DNA of 64,000 nucleotides from Streptomyces sp. AC512_CC834 (GTDB lineage: Bacteria > Actinomycetota > Actinomycetes > Streptomycetales > Streptomycetaceae): the NCBI RefSeq assembly GCF_019049325.1, contig NZ_JAGMUO010000034.1:1-64000 (forward strand), given 5' to 3'. Below are positions 44,658 to 53,355 of this stretch, in pieces (within the stretch, counting starts at the first letter, position 1; each line of letters begins with the position of its first letter). The translations under genes were made by a program, and so were the position numbers. Below the pieces are notes generated by a model that was given only the letters and a program-made list of their open reading frames with translations, had not been told where the DNA came from and made no database searches.

Positions 44658-47460
44658 GTGCGATTGCGGAAGAAGAGAAGCCCCGTACCGCCCCTGCGTC
44701 GCAGACCGCATCTCCTGTTCGCGGCGGTTCTCGCGACCTTCGTCGGCCTGCTGACCGCGCCGTCGGCCGGCGCGCAAGAGACCCCGGCCGACCCGGCGTC
44801 CGGCGGAACCGCCCTCGTCCCACGCCCGGTCCTGGTCCAACAGGACGCCGACGAGCAGCCGTTCGTGCTGCGCCCGACCCTCAAGGTCGTCGCCCGCGGC
44901 GAAACCGCCGACGTCGGCGAACGGTTCGCCGCGCAGCTCCGCCGGGCGACCGGCTTCCGGGTGCCGGTACGAAGCCACGGACACGGCAACGCCGTTCGCC
45001 TCACGGTGGATCCGAAGGCCGACTACACCGTCGACGGAGCGGCGCCCACCGCCGAGTCGTACGTCCTGGACGTGAACAGCCGCGGTGTCTCGATCACCGC
45101 GCGCACCGCGCACGGCGCCTTCAACGGTGTCCAGACGCTGCGTCAACTGCTGCCCGCCTGGGCCGCCTCCGCGACCCCGGTCGTCACCGACTGGCGGGTA
45201 CCCGCCACGCACATCGAGGACGCGCCCCGTTTCTCCTACCGGGGCGTGATGCTCGACGTGGCCCGGTCGTTCCAGGACGTCGACGAGGTCAAACGCTCCA
45301 TCGACACCCTGTCCCGGATGAAGATGAGCGTGCTGCACCTGCACCTCGCCGACGACCAGGGCTGGCGGATCGAGATCACCAACGACGGCAAGGAGCCGGG
45401 CGACCCGATCGACTACACCGCCCTGCACCGCGAGTCCGGCGCGACCGCCATGAACCAGCGCGGCCACCGCGACGAGCTGGGCCGCACCGGCTACTACACG
45501 CAGGAGCAGTACCGCGACATCGTCGCCTACGCGAAGGAACGGTTCGTCACCGTCGTCCCCGAGGTCGACGTGCCGAGCCACACCAACGCCGCCCTGCACG
45601 CGATCCCGCAGCTCAACACCGACCGGTCGCTGCCCGCCCCCGACCCCGCCACCGGCGTCGTCGACTGGAACGGCAGCGGCGACGTGGGGTACTCGGCCCT
45701 CGACGAGCGCCATGACCTCACGTACACGTTCGTCAAGCACGTCTTCCGGCAGCTCGCCGAGATGACCGGCGGCCCCTACGTACACATCGGCGGTGACGAG
45801 TCCCACGCCATGGGCCACGAACGCTACCGAACACTTGCCCAGTGCTCCACCCTTCAGGGTGGAGGTGAGGGGCATCTCTGCCCCAGCGGCCCGGAGGGCC
45901 GCAGCACCACTGCTAAAGTCGCCTTGTCCGACAACGTAGTTGGCGGACCTACCGCCGGACTGGCGGGACGTCAAGCCTGTGGAGACCACGTAAGACCACC
46001 CCTCGGGGCGGCAGAGGCCGATGAAGCAGGAACCCGAGGGAGCACCGCGTAGCGGTGCTGACCGGAATCGCCTGCACTCATGCAGGCGAGGATGTCAATA
46101 CGCCTGGGGTCCGACGACCGCCGTCTCCGGGGGAGTCCCCGAGTCCGGCGTGCTCGGCGTCGAGGGCGCGCTGTGGTCGGAGACGGTACGGGGCGGCGAC
46201 CAGGCGGAGTTCCTCACGCTGCCGCGCGCCGCCGCGATCCTGGAGACCGGCTGGACGCCCAAGGACCACAAGGACGTCGGCGACTTCGGTGAGCGGCTCG
46301 CCCGGCTGGGCACACACCTCACCGTGGCCGGCGCCAACTTCTACGAGAGCCCGGGGGCCGAGTGGGCCGCCACGGTCGCCGGCACCGACGCGACCGCGCC
46401 GCGCGCGGTGACGTCCCGGGTCGGTCTGGGTCGCGTCGCCGCCCCCGGCACCAAGGTCTCCGAGGACGGCACCCGGATCGTCCCGGACACGGTGTCGACC
46501 GACGGCGACCCCGCCTCGGCCGGCGCGCTGTCCGAGCCGCTGACCGCGACGGCGGCCTGCGGTGAGCGGGACCTGCCGGTGACGTTCACCCGGAGCAGGG
46601 CACGTGACTCCCTGCACGCCGCCGGTGTCTACACCGCGGGTGTGAACGCGTCGTTCACCCGTCCCACCACCTGCGTACTGACCCCGTCGGTGGGAGACCC
46701 GGTCTCCGTCCGCGTCCGCCCGGTCCGCCCCCGCGCCGAGACCCCCGCCCCGGCTGCCGCTCCGGAGCTGTCGATGCCGGGCGAGGTGAAGGCGGGGACC
46801 TGGGTGCCGTTGAAGCTGGCCGGCTTCGCACCCGGGTACGTCGAGATCCGCGTCGACGGCCGGACCGCCTACACGGTGCGTGCGGACGCCTCCGGCGCGT
46901 TCGACCGGCACGGTGTCGTCCCGGCCGGAACCTACGACGGCGTACGCGAGTTCAGCGCCGTCCAGGGCGACCGCGAGGCGCACCGGTCCGTGTCGGTCGA
47001 CTCCGAGGTGCGTCCGCTGCCCGATCTCGTCGACCAGTCCACGCTGCGCGTCCACGACGTCGACAGCGAGGAGACCGCGGGCGAGGACGCCGCCGCGGTG
47101 AACGCCCTCGACGGCGACCCGAGCACGTTCTGGCACACCCGGTGGGCGGGCGCCGCACCGGACTTCCCGCACCACATCACCCTGGACCTGGGGAAGCGGT
47201 ACGACGTCACCGGCCTGCAGTACGTGCAGCGGCAGAACTCCCGCAACGGCCGGATCAAGGACTGCCGGATCGAGGTGTCCGACGACGGCACCACCTGGAC
47301 GCGGGTGGCCGAGGGTTCGTTCACCGAGGCGCTCACGCCGCAGAACGTCGAGTTCGACGTCCAACGCGGCCGCTATGTACGCCTCACCGGCCTCGGCTCC
47401 CATGCCGGCAACGCCTTCGCCGGAGCCGCGGAACTGAACGTCGGGGGCCGCCCCGTGTGA
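44658..47460 (+). pseudogene. GH20 beta-N-acetylhexosaminidase with discoidin domain, disrupted
   Basis: N-terminal part (44658-45835): signal peptide (LLFAAVLATFVGLLTAPSAG), GH20b domain, and barrel with YRGVMLDVARSFQDVDEVKR, HLHLADDQGWRIEI and IHIGGDESHAMGHERY (catalytic Asp-Glu, residues about 380-381). The C-terminal part resumes in another frame at 46099 (YAWGPTTAV; LGVEGALWSET) and ends with a discoidin domain (LDGDPSTFWHTRW; CRIEVSDDGTTW) to 47460. Between them, the barrel segment of roughly 85-95 residues that holds the substrate Trp pair and the Tyr-Asp contacting the N-acetyl group is missing and replaced by the relic at 45845-46098. Stop at 46052 cuts the first frame. Enzyme should be inactive, although its promoter is intact. 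Confidence 0.85.
45845..46098 (+). mobile_element. IS200/IS605-type relic: TnpB 3' end with omega-RNA-like right end
   Basis: Inserted inside the hexosaminidase gene. Perfect hairpins follow each other: CTCCACCC/GGGTGGAG (45845-45864), GGGGCA/TGCCCC (45869-45884), GCGGCCC/GGGCCGC (45886-45902), AGCACCGC/GCGGTGCT (46041-46059) and CGCCTGCA/TGCAGGCG (46069-46088), then GAGGATGTCAA ending at 46098. The last hairpin followed by TCAA is the form of an ISDra2-type right end. The frame ending at 46052 reads ACGDHVRPPLGAAEADEAGT, like the tail of Streptomyces TnpB proteins. No zinc-finger or RuvC motifs and no TnpA: only the region that would give rise to omega-RNA is kept. The left boundary is uncertain (about 45838-45845). 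From family knowledge plus inspection; not checked by search. Confidence 0.6.
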
Positions 47461-47665
47461 TCCGACGCGGCGGCCGCGCCGCGTGGCCCGGTGAGCGGGG
47501 CGCCGACCGGACGGCGCCCCGTGCTCCGCCGTACCTCCGGGCCGGGGCCGCGACCGGGCCGCCGGCGTGCGGGCGGCGGAACGTTCGGCGCCGTGCGGTG
47601 AACGGTCGGCGAAGAGCCGCCTCGCGGGGTTATGCCGTGCGGTACAAGCCCGTAGCGTCCCCGGC

Positions 47666-50600
47666 ATGTCCCGTGTCTCCCGCCGCCAGGTCCTCGGCAC
47701 TCTCGCCGGTGGCGCCACTCTCTCCCTCCTGCCCCCTTCGCTGCACCGCGCGATGGCCGCGCCGATGCCGCGCGGCGGGCTCCGTGCCGTCGAGCACGTG
47801 ATCGTGCTGATGCAGGAGAATCGCTCCTTCGACAACTACTTCGGCACGCTCAAGGGAGTACGCGGCTTCGGCGACCGTACGCCCCTGCGCCTGCCCTCGG
47901 GGGGCGACGTCTTCCGGCAGCCGCGGGCGGGCGGCGGCGAGGTGCTGCCCTTCTCGGCCCGCGGGGCGGCCTTCGACGCGGGCCGACCCGAGGGCGACAT
48001 CCAGTACCTGGGTTCGCTCCCGCACGGCTTCCCGGACGCCGTCCAGGCCCGTGCCGACGGCTGGTGGAACGACTGGGTGGCCGCCAAGACCCAGAGCACC
48101 ATGGCCTTCTACGACCGGCGTGACATCCCGCTCCAGTACGAACTCGCCGACCGCTTCACCCTCTGCGACTCCTACTTCTGCTCGGTCTACGGCTCGACCA
48201 ACCCCAACCGCAACTACCTGTGGACCGGCACCACCGGCCAAGAACCGGACGGCAGCGGCCGAGCCGTCACCAACGCCGCCTACGACCACGACCACGCCGG
48301 CTACACCTGGACGACGTACCCGGAACGCCTGGAGGCCGCCGGTGTCTCCTGGCAGATCTACCAGGAGTGGGACAACTTCACCGACAACGCGGTGGAGTAC
48401 TTCCGGCCCTGGAAGGAGATCGGCCGGAAGATCCTCTCCAGGGCCGGTGGCCGATTCCGCACCACCGAGGAGTTCTACGACAGCCTGTGGGACCGCAGCC
48501 CCGAGCAGCGCGAGGCCGCGCTCGCCGAGTTCCAGCGGGGCGTCGACGCCCTGACCGAGGCCGAGCGGAGTCTGTTCCTGCGCGGCGCCCACCGCTCCGA
48601 GCCCGACACCCTCGTCCGGCGGATCCGCTCCGACATAGCCAACGGCACACTCCCCGCGGTGAGTTGGGTCGTTCCGACGGCGGCACTGTCCGAACACCCC
48701 AGCAGCTCCACCCCGGTGGGCAGCGCCAACCTGGTCTACGACCTCCTCGACGCCGTGGCGAGCGACCCCGACACCTGGTCGAAGACGGTGCTGCTCATCA
48801 ACTTCGACGAGAACGACGGCTACTTCGACCACGTACCCGCCCCGGTCGCGCCGCGTCCCGCCTCCGGCAACGACGACGACTGGACGGAGGGCAGGCCCGT
48901 CGGCCCCGGCCCACGGGTACCGATGACCATCGTGTCGCCCTGGACGGTGGGCGGATTCGTCAGCTCCCGGGCGTTCGACCACACCTCGGTCCTCCGGTTC
49001 CTGGAGGAGTGGACCGGCGTGCGCGAGCCCAACATCAGCGCCTGGCGCCGGAGCGTGTTCGGCGACCTGACCGCGGCCTTCGACTTCCACCACGCCCACC
49101 GGCAGCCCGAGGTCGAGCAGCCCGGACCGGTGCCGGACGCGGTCGGCCGCTGGAACCCCGCACCGCCGAAGGACCAGTCCCGGCCCGAACAGGAGACCGG
49201 CGTCCGCCCGACCCGCCCCCTGCCGTACCGGCCGTCCCTGAGCACCGAGGTGACCCCTACCGACGTCCGCCTGCGGTTCGGCAACGCGGGCCCCACCGCT
49301 GCCTGGTTCAGTGCCTACCCCGGTGACGGCGACGCCCCGAGCACCTGGACTGTGCCCGCGCGCGGACGAGCCCGCCACACGGTCGAGTACGGCGCCGACG
49401 GCTACGACCTCCAGGTGCACGGTCCGGGCTGGTCCGTGTGGGAGCTGCGCGGCAGGGGCGTCGGCGCCGAGGCACATCTCTCCGAGCACCAGGCGGGCGG
49501 CCACATGCGGATCGTCTGCTCCAATCCCTCCGCGAAGACCCGCAGACTCCTCGTCGGCGAATCGGTCCACGCCCACCGGCACGGGGACCGCCCGCGCACC
49601 GTCACCCTGCGGCCCGGAGCCTCCCGCACGGTGCGACTGCGCCTGCCGGACCACGGCTGGTACGACATCGTGGTCGTCGACCGGGACGACCCGGCCTTCC
49701 TGCGTCGCATGACCGGCCGCCGGTCACACGGCCGCCGCGGCGTCACCGACCCGGCGACCGGCACCGCCCCGGAACTGACCGCGAAGATCGGCCTGCCCGA
49801 ACCACCGGCCTCCCTGGACACGCCGTTCGCGCAGGGCAACCCGACCGACGTTGTGGTCACCGTGCGCAATGAGGGCAGGCACCGGCTCGAAGGGCTCGTC
49901 GCCGCCCTGACGGCCCCCTCCGGCTGGACGGTGGAACGCGTCGGCACCGCCCCCGGGGCCCTCGGAGCCGGCGACTCGGCCGACGTGCGCTTCACGGTCA
50001 CGCCCGCCCGGGACGCCACCGCCGGTCGACTCGCCGTCGCCGCGCACGCGCAGGGCGCGGGGCTGCTCAGACTCGCCGACGCCCGGGTACGGGTGAAGGT
50101 GGGGCCGGTCCTGAGCGTCGCGCTGACCGGTCCGGGGAGCTCGCCCGGCACCGACGGCGCCGTCCTGTCGCCGGGGCGGCCGGCGTTGGTGACGGCCACC
50201 GTCACCAACGCCGGCACCACCCCCCTCACCGGCCTCTCCGCCACGCCGGTCCTCCCCGACGGCTGGACGGCTGCCCCCGACGGGACCCCGCCCACATCCG
50301 TTCCGGCCCGCTCGGAGGCGATCCTGGCCTGGAACGTCGTCGCGCCCGTCACCGCGACGCGTGTCGTCGACACACTCGGGGTGACCGTCAGGGGGCGGCA
50401 CGGCGGCGGTGTCGCGGAGGTACCCGCGTCCCTCTCCGTCATGACCGGCCCCCTCATGTCCGGTCACCTTCTCGCGGAGGACTTCGAGCCCGCCGCCCCG
50501 AAGCTCGCCCCGGCCGCCGACCTCGACCGCCCCGGTCTGCTCGGCTGGACCCGGACCCTCCCCGAGGGCTGGACGGTCACCAACGCTCCAGACATGCCGC

Positions 50601-51103
50601 AGGGCACGCGGGAACTGCAGGGCTGGACGCTCATGACCAAGCAGTTCTGGTTCCCCGCCGGACAGAACCGCCCCGACTTCACCCGGGCGCTCGGCGTCGT
50701 CGCCGTCGCCGACAGCGACGACTGGGACGACACCGGCGGTCCGGCGGGCCGGGGCCGCTTCGACTCGACCCTGACCGGCCCGGCGGTGACCGTCCCGTCC
50801 GGCACCGCCACCCTGCACCTCGTCTTCGACTCCCACTACCGGCAGGAGAGCCCGCAGGAGGCCGAGGTCACGGTCGAGTTCGACTCCGGCGACAAGGTGC
50901 GGCTGCTCCACTACAGCGGTGCCACCTCCGGCAACGACAACCTGGGCAGGGACCAGGAGAACCGCCTCGTCCGGCTCTCCTGCCCCGTCCCTGCGGGCGC
51001 CACCTCGGCGAAGGCGGCCTTCCGGCTCTTCAACGCCGGGAACAACTGGTACTGGGCGATCGACAACGTCCGCGTGGCCACTGCCCCGGTCGACGACGCC
51101 TGA
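47666..51103 (+). CDS. Phosphocholine-type phospholipase C with long C-terminal extension
   Basis: 1145 residues. Twin-arginine signal SRRQVLGTLAGGATLSLL, then phosphoesterase core: HVIVLMQENRSFDNYFGTLK, DSYFCSVYGSTNPNRNYLWT, LLINFDENDGYFDHVPAP and FDHTSVLRFLEEWTG. Two beta-sandwich repeats of PLC (DUF756) follow (about 510-690). Typical Streptomyces enzymes end near 690; this one continues for about 450 residues with two or three NEW3/Ig-like modules (FAQGNPTDVVVTVRNEGRHR; LSPGRPALVTATVTNAGTTP) and a terminal jelly-roll-like domain (EDFEPAAPKL to NWYWAIDNVRV). Hydrolyses phosphatidylcholine or sphingomyelin outside the cell. Extension may bind glycans or surfaces. Start ATG 47666. Confidence 0.9.
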   Translation: MSRVSRRQVLGTLAGGATLSLLPPSLHRAMAAPMPRGGLRAVEHVIVLMQENRSFDNYFGTLKGVRGFGDRTPLRLPSGGDVFRQPRAGGGEVLPFSARGAAFDAGRPEGDIQYLGSLPHGFPDAVQARADGWWNDWVAAKTQSTMAFYDRRDIPLQYELADRFTLCDSYFCSVYGSTNPNRNYLWTGTTGQEPDGSGRAVTNAAYDHDHAGYTWTTYPERLEAAGVSWQIYQEWDNFTDNAVEYFRPWKEIGRKILSRAGGRFRTTEEFYDSLWDRSPEQREAALAEFQRGVDALTEAERSLFLRGAHRSEPDTLVRRIRSDIANGTLPAVSWVVPTAALSEHPSSSTPVGSANLVYDLLDAVASDPDTWSKTVLLINFDENDGYFDHVPAPVAPRPASGNDDDWTEGRPVGPGPRVPMTIVSPWTVGGFVSSRAFDHTSVLRFLEEWTGVREPNISAWRRSVFGDLTAAFDFHHAHRQPEVEQPGPVPDAVGRWNPAPPKDQSRPEQETGVRPTRPLPYRPSLSTEVTPTDVRLRFGNAGPTAAWFSAYPGDGDAPSTWTVPARGRARHTVEYGADGYDLQVHGPGWSVWELRGRGVGAEAHLSEHQAGGHMRIVCSNPSAKTRRLLVGESVHAHRHGDRPRTVTLRPGASRTVRLRLPDHGWYDIVVVDRDDPAFLRRMTGRRSHGRRGVTDPATGTAPELTAKIGLPEPPASLDTPFAQGNPTDVVVTVRNEGRHRLEGLVAALTAPSGWTVERVGTAPGALGAGDSADVRFTVTPARDATAGRLAVAAHAQGAGLLRLADARVRVKVGPVLSVALTGPGSSPGTDGAVLSPGRPALVTATVTNAGTTPLTGLSATPVLPDGWTAAPDGTPPTSVPARSEAILAWNVVAPVTATRVVDTLGVTVRGRHGGGVAEVPASLSVMTGPLMSGHLLAEDFEPAAPKLAPAADLDRPGLLGWTRTLPEGWTVTNAPDMPQGTRELQGWTLMTKQFWFPAGQNRPDFTRALGVVAVADSDDWDDTGGPAGRGRFDSTLTGPAVTVPSGTATLHLVFDSHYRQESPQEAEVTVEFDSGDKVRLLHYSGATSGNDNLGRDQENRLVRLSCPVPAGATSAKAAFRLFNAGNNWYWAIDNVRVATAPVDDA

Positions 51104-51115
51104 ACGGGAGGCTGT

Positions 51116-51164
51116 GCCGGACGCCGGACGCCGGACGCCGGACGCCGGACGCCGGACGCCGGGC
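51116..51164. repeat. Seven copies of GCCGGAC
   Basis: Six exact 7-bp units and a seventh with one change, just after the phospholipase stop. Further loosely repeated GC-rich text continues to 51330, including two copies of CGGGCGGTGTCGGC. No gene is seen in 51104-51895. Confidence 0.85.
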
Positions 51165-51670
51165 CGTCCGGCAGAACGGGCGGTGTCGGCGCGTGCCGGG
51201 TGCCGAGCGCGGGGTGCCGAGTGCGGCGTGCCTGGGCGGGGGCGGCGCGAGCGCGGGGTGCCGGGCCGTCCGGCCGAGCGGGCGGTGTCGGCCAGTGCCG
51301 CCGTGCTGTGCAGAGGGGGCGGAACCGGCGTGCGCGCGGTCGGGGCGGGCGGGCCCCGGCGTCGCACGAGACGCTGTTGGCACGGGCCTGAGGGCCCGGC
51401 CCCGGCAGCCACCGGGAAGGTGCCGCCCCGCGCCCGGCGGCAGTGCCCGGGGAGTCCCGCCGCCCGCGACGGTGCCGGACCGGTCTGCTCGGGGGCGGGC
51501 GCGGAGACCCGTGCCCCGACCCGTCGCAGCCCGCACGCTTGGGGTGGTCGGGGCGTGAGCGCCGAGTCCACAGCGCTCGCCGACCGGAACGCCCGCCGAC
51601 GAGGAAGACGGCGACGACAGTGCGGTCGATGCGCATCGGCTCCGGTCTCCTGCCCCACTTGCGACGGTCC

Positions 51671-51898
51671 GAGGGCGACGCGGTGGCATCCCGGGGCCGG
51701 TCGAGGCGCCCGCACTGCCGTGCGGTGCTCGGGGGCGCGCCTCTGCGAGTGCGCGGTCGCGGTCGGGGTCCCCTCGCGCCGGCCGAGGGCGACACGGCGG
51801 CATCCCGCGGCCGGTCGAGGCGCCCGCACCGTCGTGCGGTCCTCGGGGGCGCGTCCCTGCGAGTGCGCCGTCGCGGTCCGGGTCCCCCCGCGCCGTCA
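51671..51898. repeat. 114-bp tandem duplication
   Basis: 51671-51784 and 51785-51898 are two units, about 85-90 percent identical by eye, sharing GGCCGGTCGAGGCGCCCGCA and CTCGGGGGCGCG. The end of the second unit coincides with the stop codon of the phosphatase gene on the minus strand. Non-coding on present evidence; it continues open frames on the minus strand only by its composition. Confidence 0.8.
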
Positions 51899-53128
51899 CA
51901 GGCCGAGCACGACGAGTGCGGTGTCGTCGGTCGCTCCCGCGGGTGGGGTCAGGTCGGCCAGCAGCGCGTCGGCGAGCGCGTCGGGATCGCCACCCCGGTG
52001 CCGGGCCAGCGAGTCGGCGAGCCGGGCCAGGCCGGCGTCGATGTCCTCGCCGCGGCGTTCGACCAGCCCGTCGGTGTAGAGCACGAGGACGGAGCCCTCG
52101 GTGAAGGCGGTCTCGCGCTGGAGGCGATCGGCGTGTTCGGGACGGGCGCCGAGCGGGGGATCGGTGGCCCCGTCGAGGAAGTCCACGGTGCCGTCCGGAC
52201 GCATCAGGGCCGCCGGGAGGTGCCCGGCGCTGCTGTAGGAGATGGTACGGCCGGTGTGGTCGATCACGGCCAGCGTCGCTGTCGTCGACTCGGCGCCGTC
52301 CACCGAGCGGGCGTACAGGTCGAGGGCCTCCAGTGCGCGGGCGGGGTGGTCGGCGACGCGGCAGGCGGCGCTGAGGGCGCTGCGCAGTTGGCCCATGACG
52401 CAGGCGGCGACCAGACCGGAACCGACGACGTCGCCGACGGCCACGGCGACGCGCCCGTCGGGCCGGTCCACCAGGTCGTACCAGTCCCCGCACACGTTGA
52501 GGAACCCGACCGCCGGCCGGTAGCGCACCGCGGCGTGCCGCAGTGGCAGCGGGTCGGGCACCGGCAGCATCGCCTCCTGCAGGTGCAGGGCGACCTCGCG
52601 TTCGCGGGCGTGGGCCTTGCGCAGCCGTTCGTTGACCTCCTGCAGCTCCCGGGCGCGTCGGTACAGTTCGGCCTCCAGCACCGTCGCCCGGCCGGCGGCG
52701 CCGCTGCGGCCACCGTGGTTGCGGACCAGCTCGGTGAGATCCTGCTCCCAGTGCAGCAGCCAGGCCACCCGCCCGTCGGCGCCGAGGACGGGGACGCAGA
52801 CCGTACTCCAGTACCGCTCCTCCCAGACGCCCGGCCGGTCCGGCGACTCCACGTCGTAGCGGTGCAGCGTCATCGCGTCGCGTTCCCCGGTGGCCGCCAC
52901 CCACCGCAGCGAGTCGCGCAGCTTGCGCATGCCCGTCACACCCGGATCCCGCGGGTCGTCCGGGAAGGCGTCGGCCAGACCGTGACCCACCACCTGGTCA
53001 CGCCTGCGGCCAAGACCACGCAGGAACGCCTCGTTGACGTCGGCGTACTCGAGGCCGGGGGTGAACAGGGCGACCATGCTCGGCAGGGCCTGGAAGACCG
53101 CCTGGTAGTCGATCTCGGATTCCCTCAC
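51896..53128 (-). CDS. PAS-PP2C (SpoIIE-type) phosphatase
   Basis: 410 residues from GTG 53128 with AGGTGGC upstream. N-terminal PAS sensor (about 5-130; ALPSMVALFTPGLEYADVNE, then LHWEQDLTELVRN), a coiled linker (ARELQEVNERLRKAHARERE), then a PP2C-like SpoIIE domain (about 190-410) with GDWYDLVDRPDGRVAVAVGD, YSSAGHLPAALM and VLYTDGLVERR supplying metal-binding Asp residues. Such proteins in Streptomyces dephosphorylate anti-anti-sigma factors in partner-switching modules. No kinase or anti-sigma partner is adjacent. Confidence 0.9.
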   Translation of the reverse strand: MRESEIDYQAVFQALPSMVALFTPGLEYADVNEAFLRGLGRRRDQVVGHGLADAFPDDPRDPGVTGMRKLRDSLRWVAATGERDAMTLHRYDVESPDRPGVWEERYWSTVCVPVLGADGRVAWLLHWEQDLTELVRNHGGRSGAAGRATVLEAELYRRARELQEVNERLRKAHAREREVALHLQEAMLPVPDPLPLRHAAVRYRPAVGFLNVCGDWYDLVDRPDGRVAVAVGDVVGSGLVAACVMGQLRSALSAACRVADHPARALEALDLYARSVDGAESTTATLAVIDHTGRTISYSSAGHLPAALMRPDGTVDFLDGATDPPLGARPEHADRLQRETAFTEGSVLVLYTDGLVERRGEDIDAGLARLADSLARHRGGDPDALADALLADLTPPAGATDDTALVVLGL

Positions 53129-53219
53129 GATGCCACCTGCCCGCCACGCCGTGCCGATCACGTGTCCCTTCAACGATAGGCCCACCTGGCCCGACGTTCT
53201 CCCGGCACGGAATCACCTA

Positions 53220-53248
53220 TTGGCATCGATAACATTCTCTGCCATAGT
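53220..53248 (+). promoter_or_regulatory. Promoter with operator repeat for sugar ABC operon
   Basis: TTGGCA (53220-53225) and CATAGT (53243-53248) are -35 and -10 candidates 17 bases apart. The spacer carries GGCATCGATAACATTCT (53222-53238), which recurs exactly at 53484-53500 inside the first gene. A regulator bound to this would block RNA polymerase. Confidence 0.7.
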
Positions 53249-53355
53249 TCCAGCTACCGACGACCGACCCGGGTTCCGGGCACGGCCGCGTGTCGCCGAT
53301 TTCTCGGCCGTGCGGAGACATCTCTCCTCCGCGCCACCCCTGTCAAGGAGGAGCT

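Noticed and set aside
45841..46090. CRISPR-like series of hairpins
   Set aside because: The hairpins differ in sequence and spacing; no direct repeats with spacers.
45838..46098. Complete TnpB gene
   Set aside because: No RuvC Asp/Glu motifs or CxxC zinc finger; only a tail of about 45 residues fits.
51030..52904. 624-codon open frame on the minus strand with repeated RDPDRD-like residues
   Set aside because: Translates the 114-bp tandem repeat and the wrong frame of the phosphatase; no independent start or motif.
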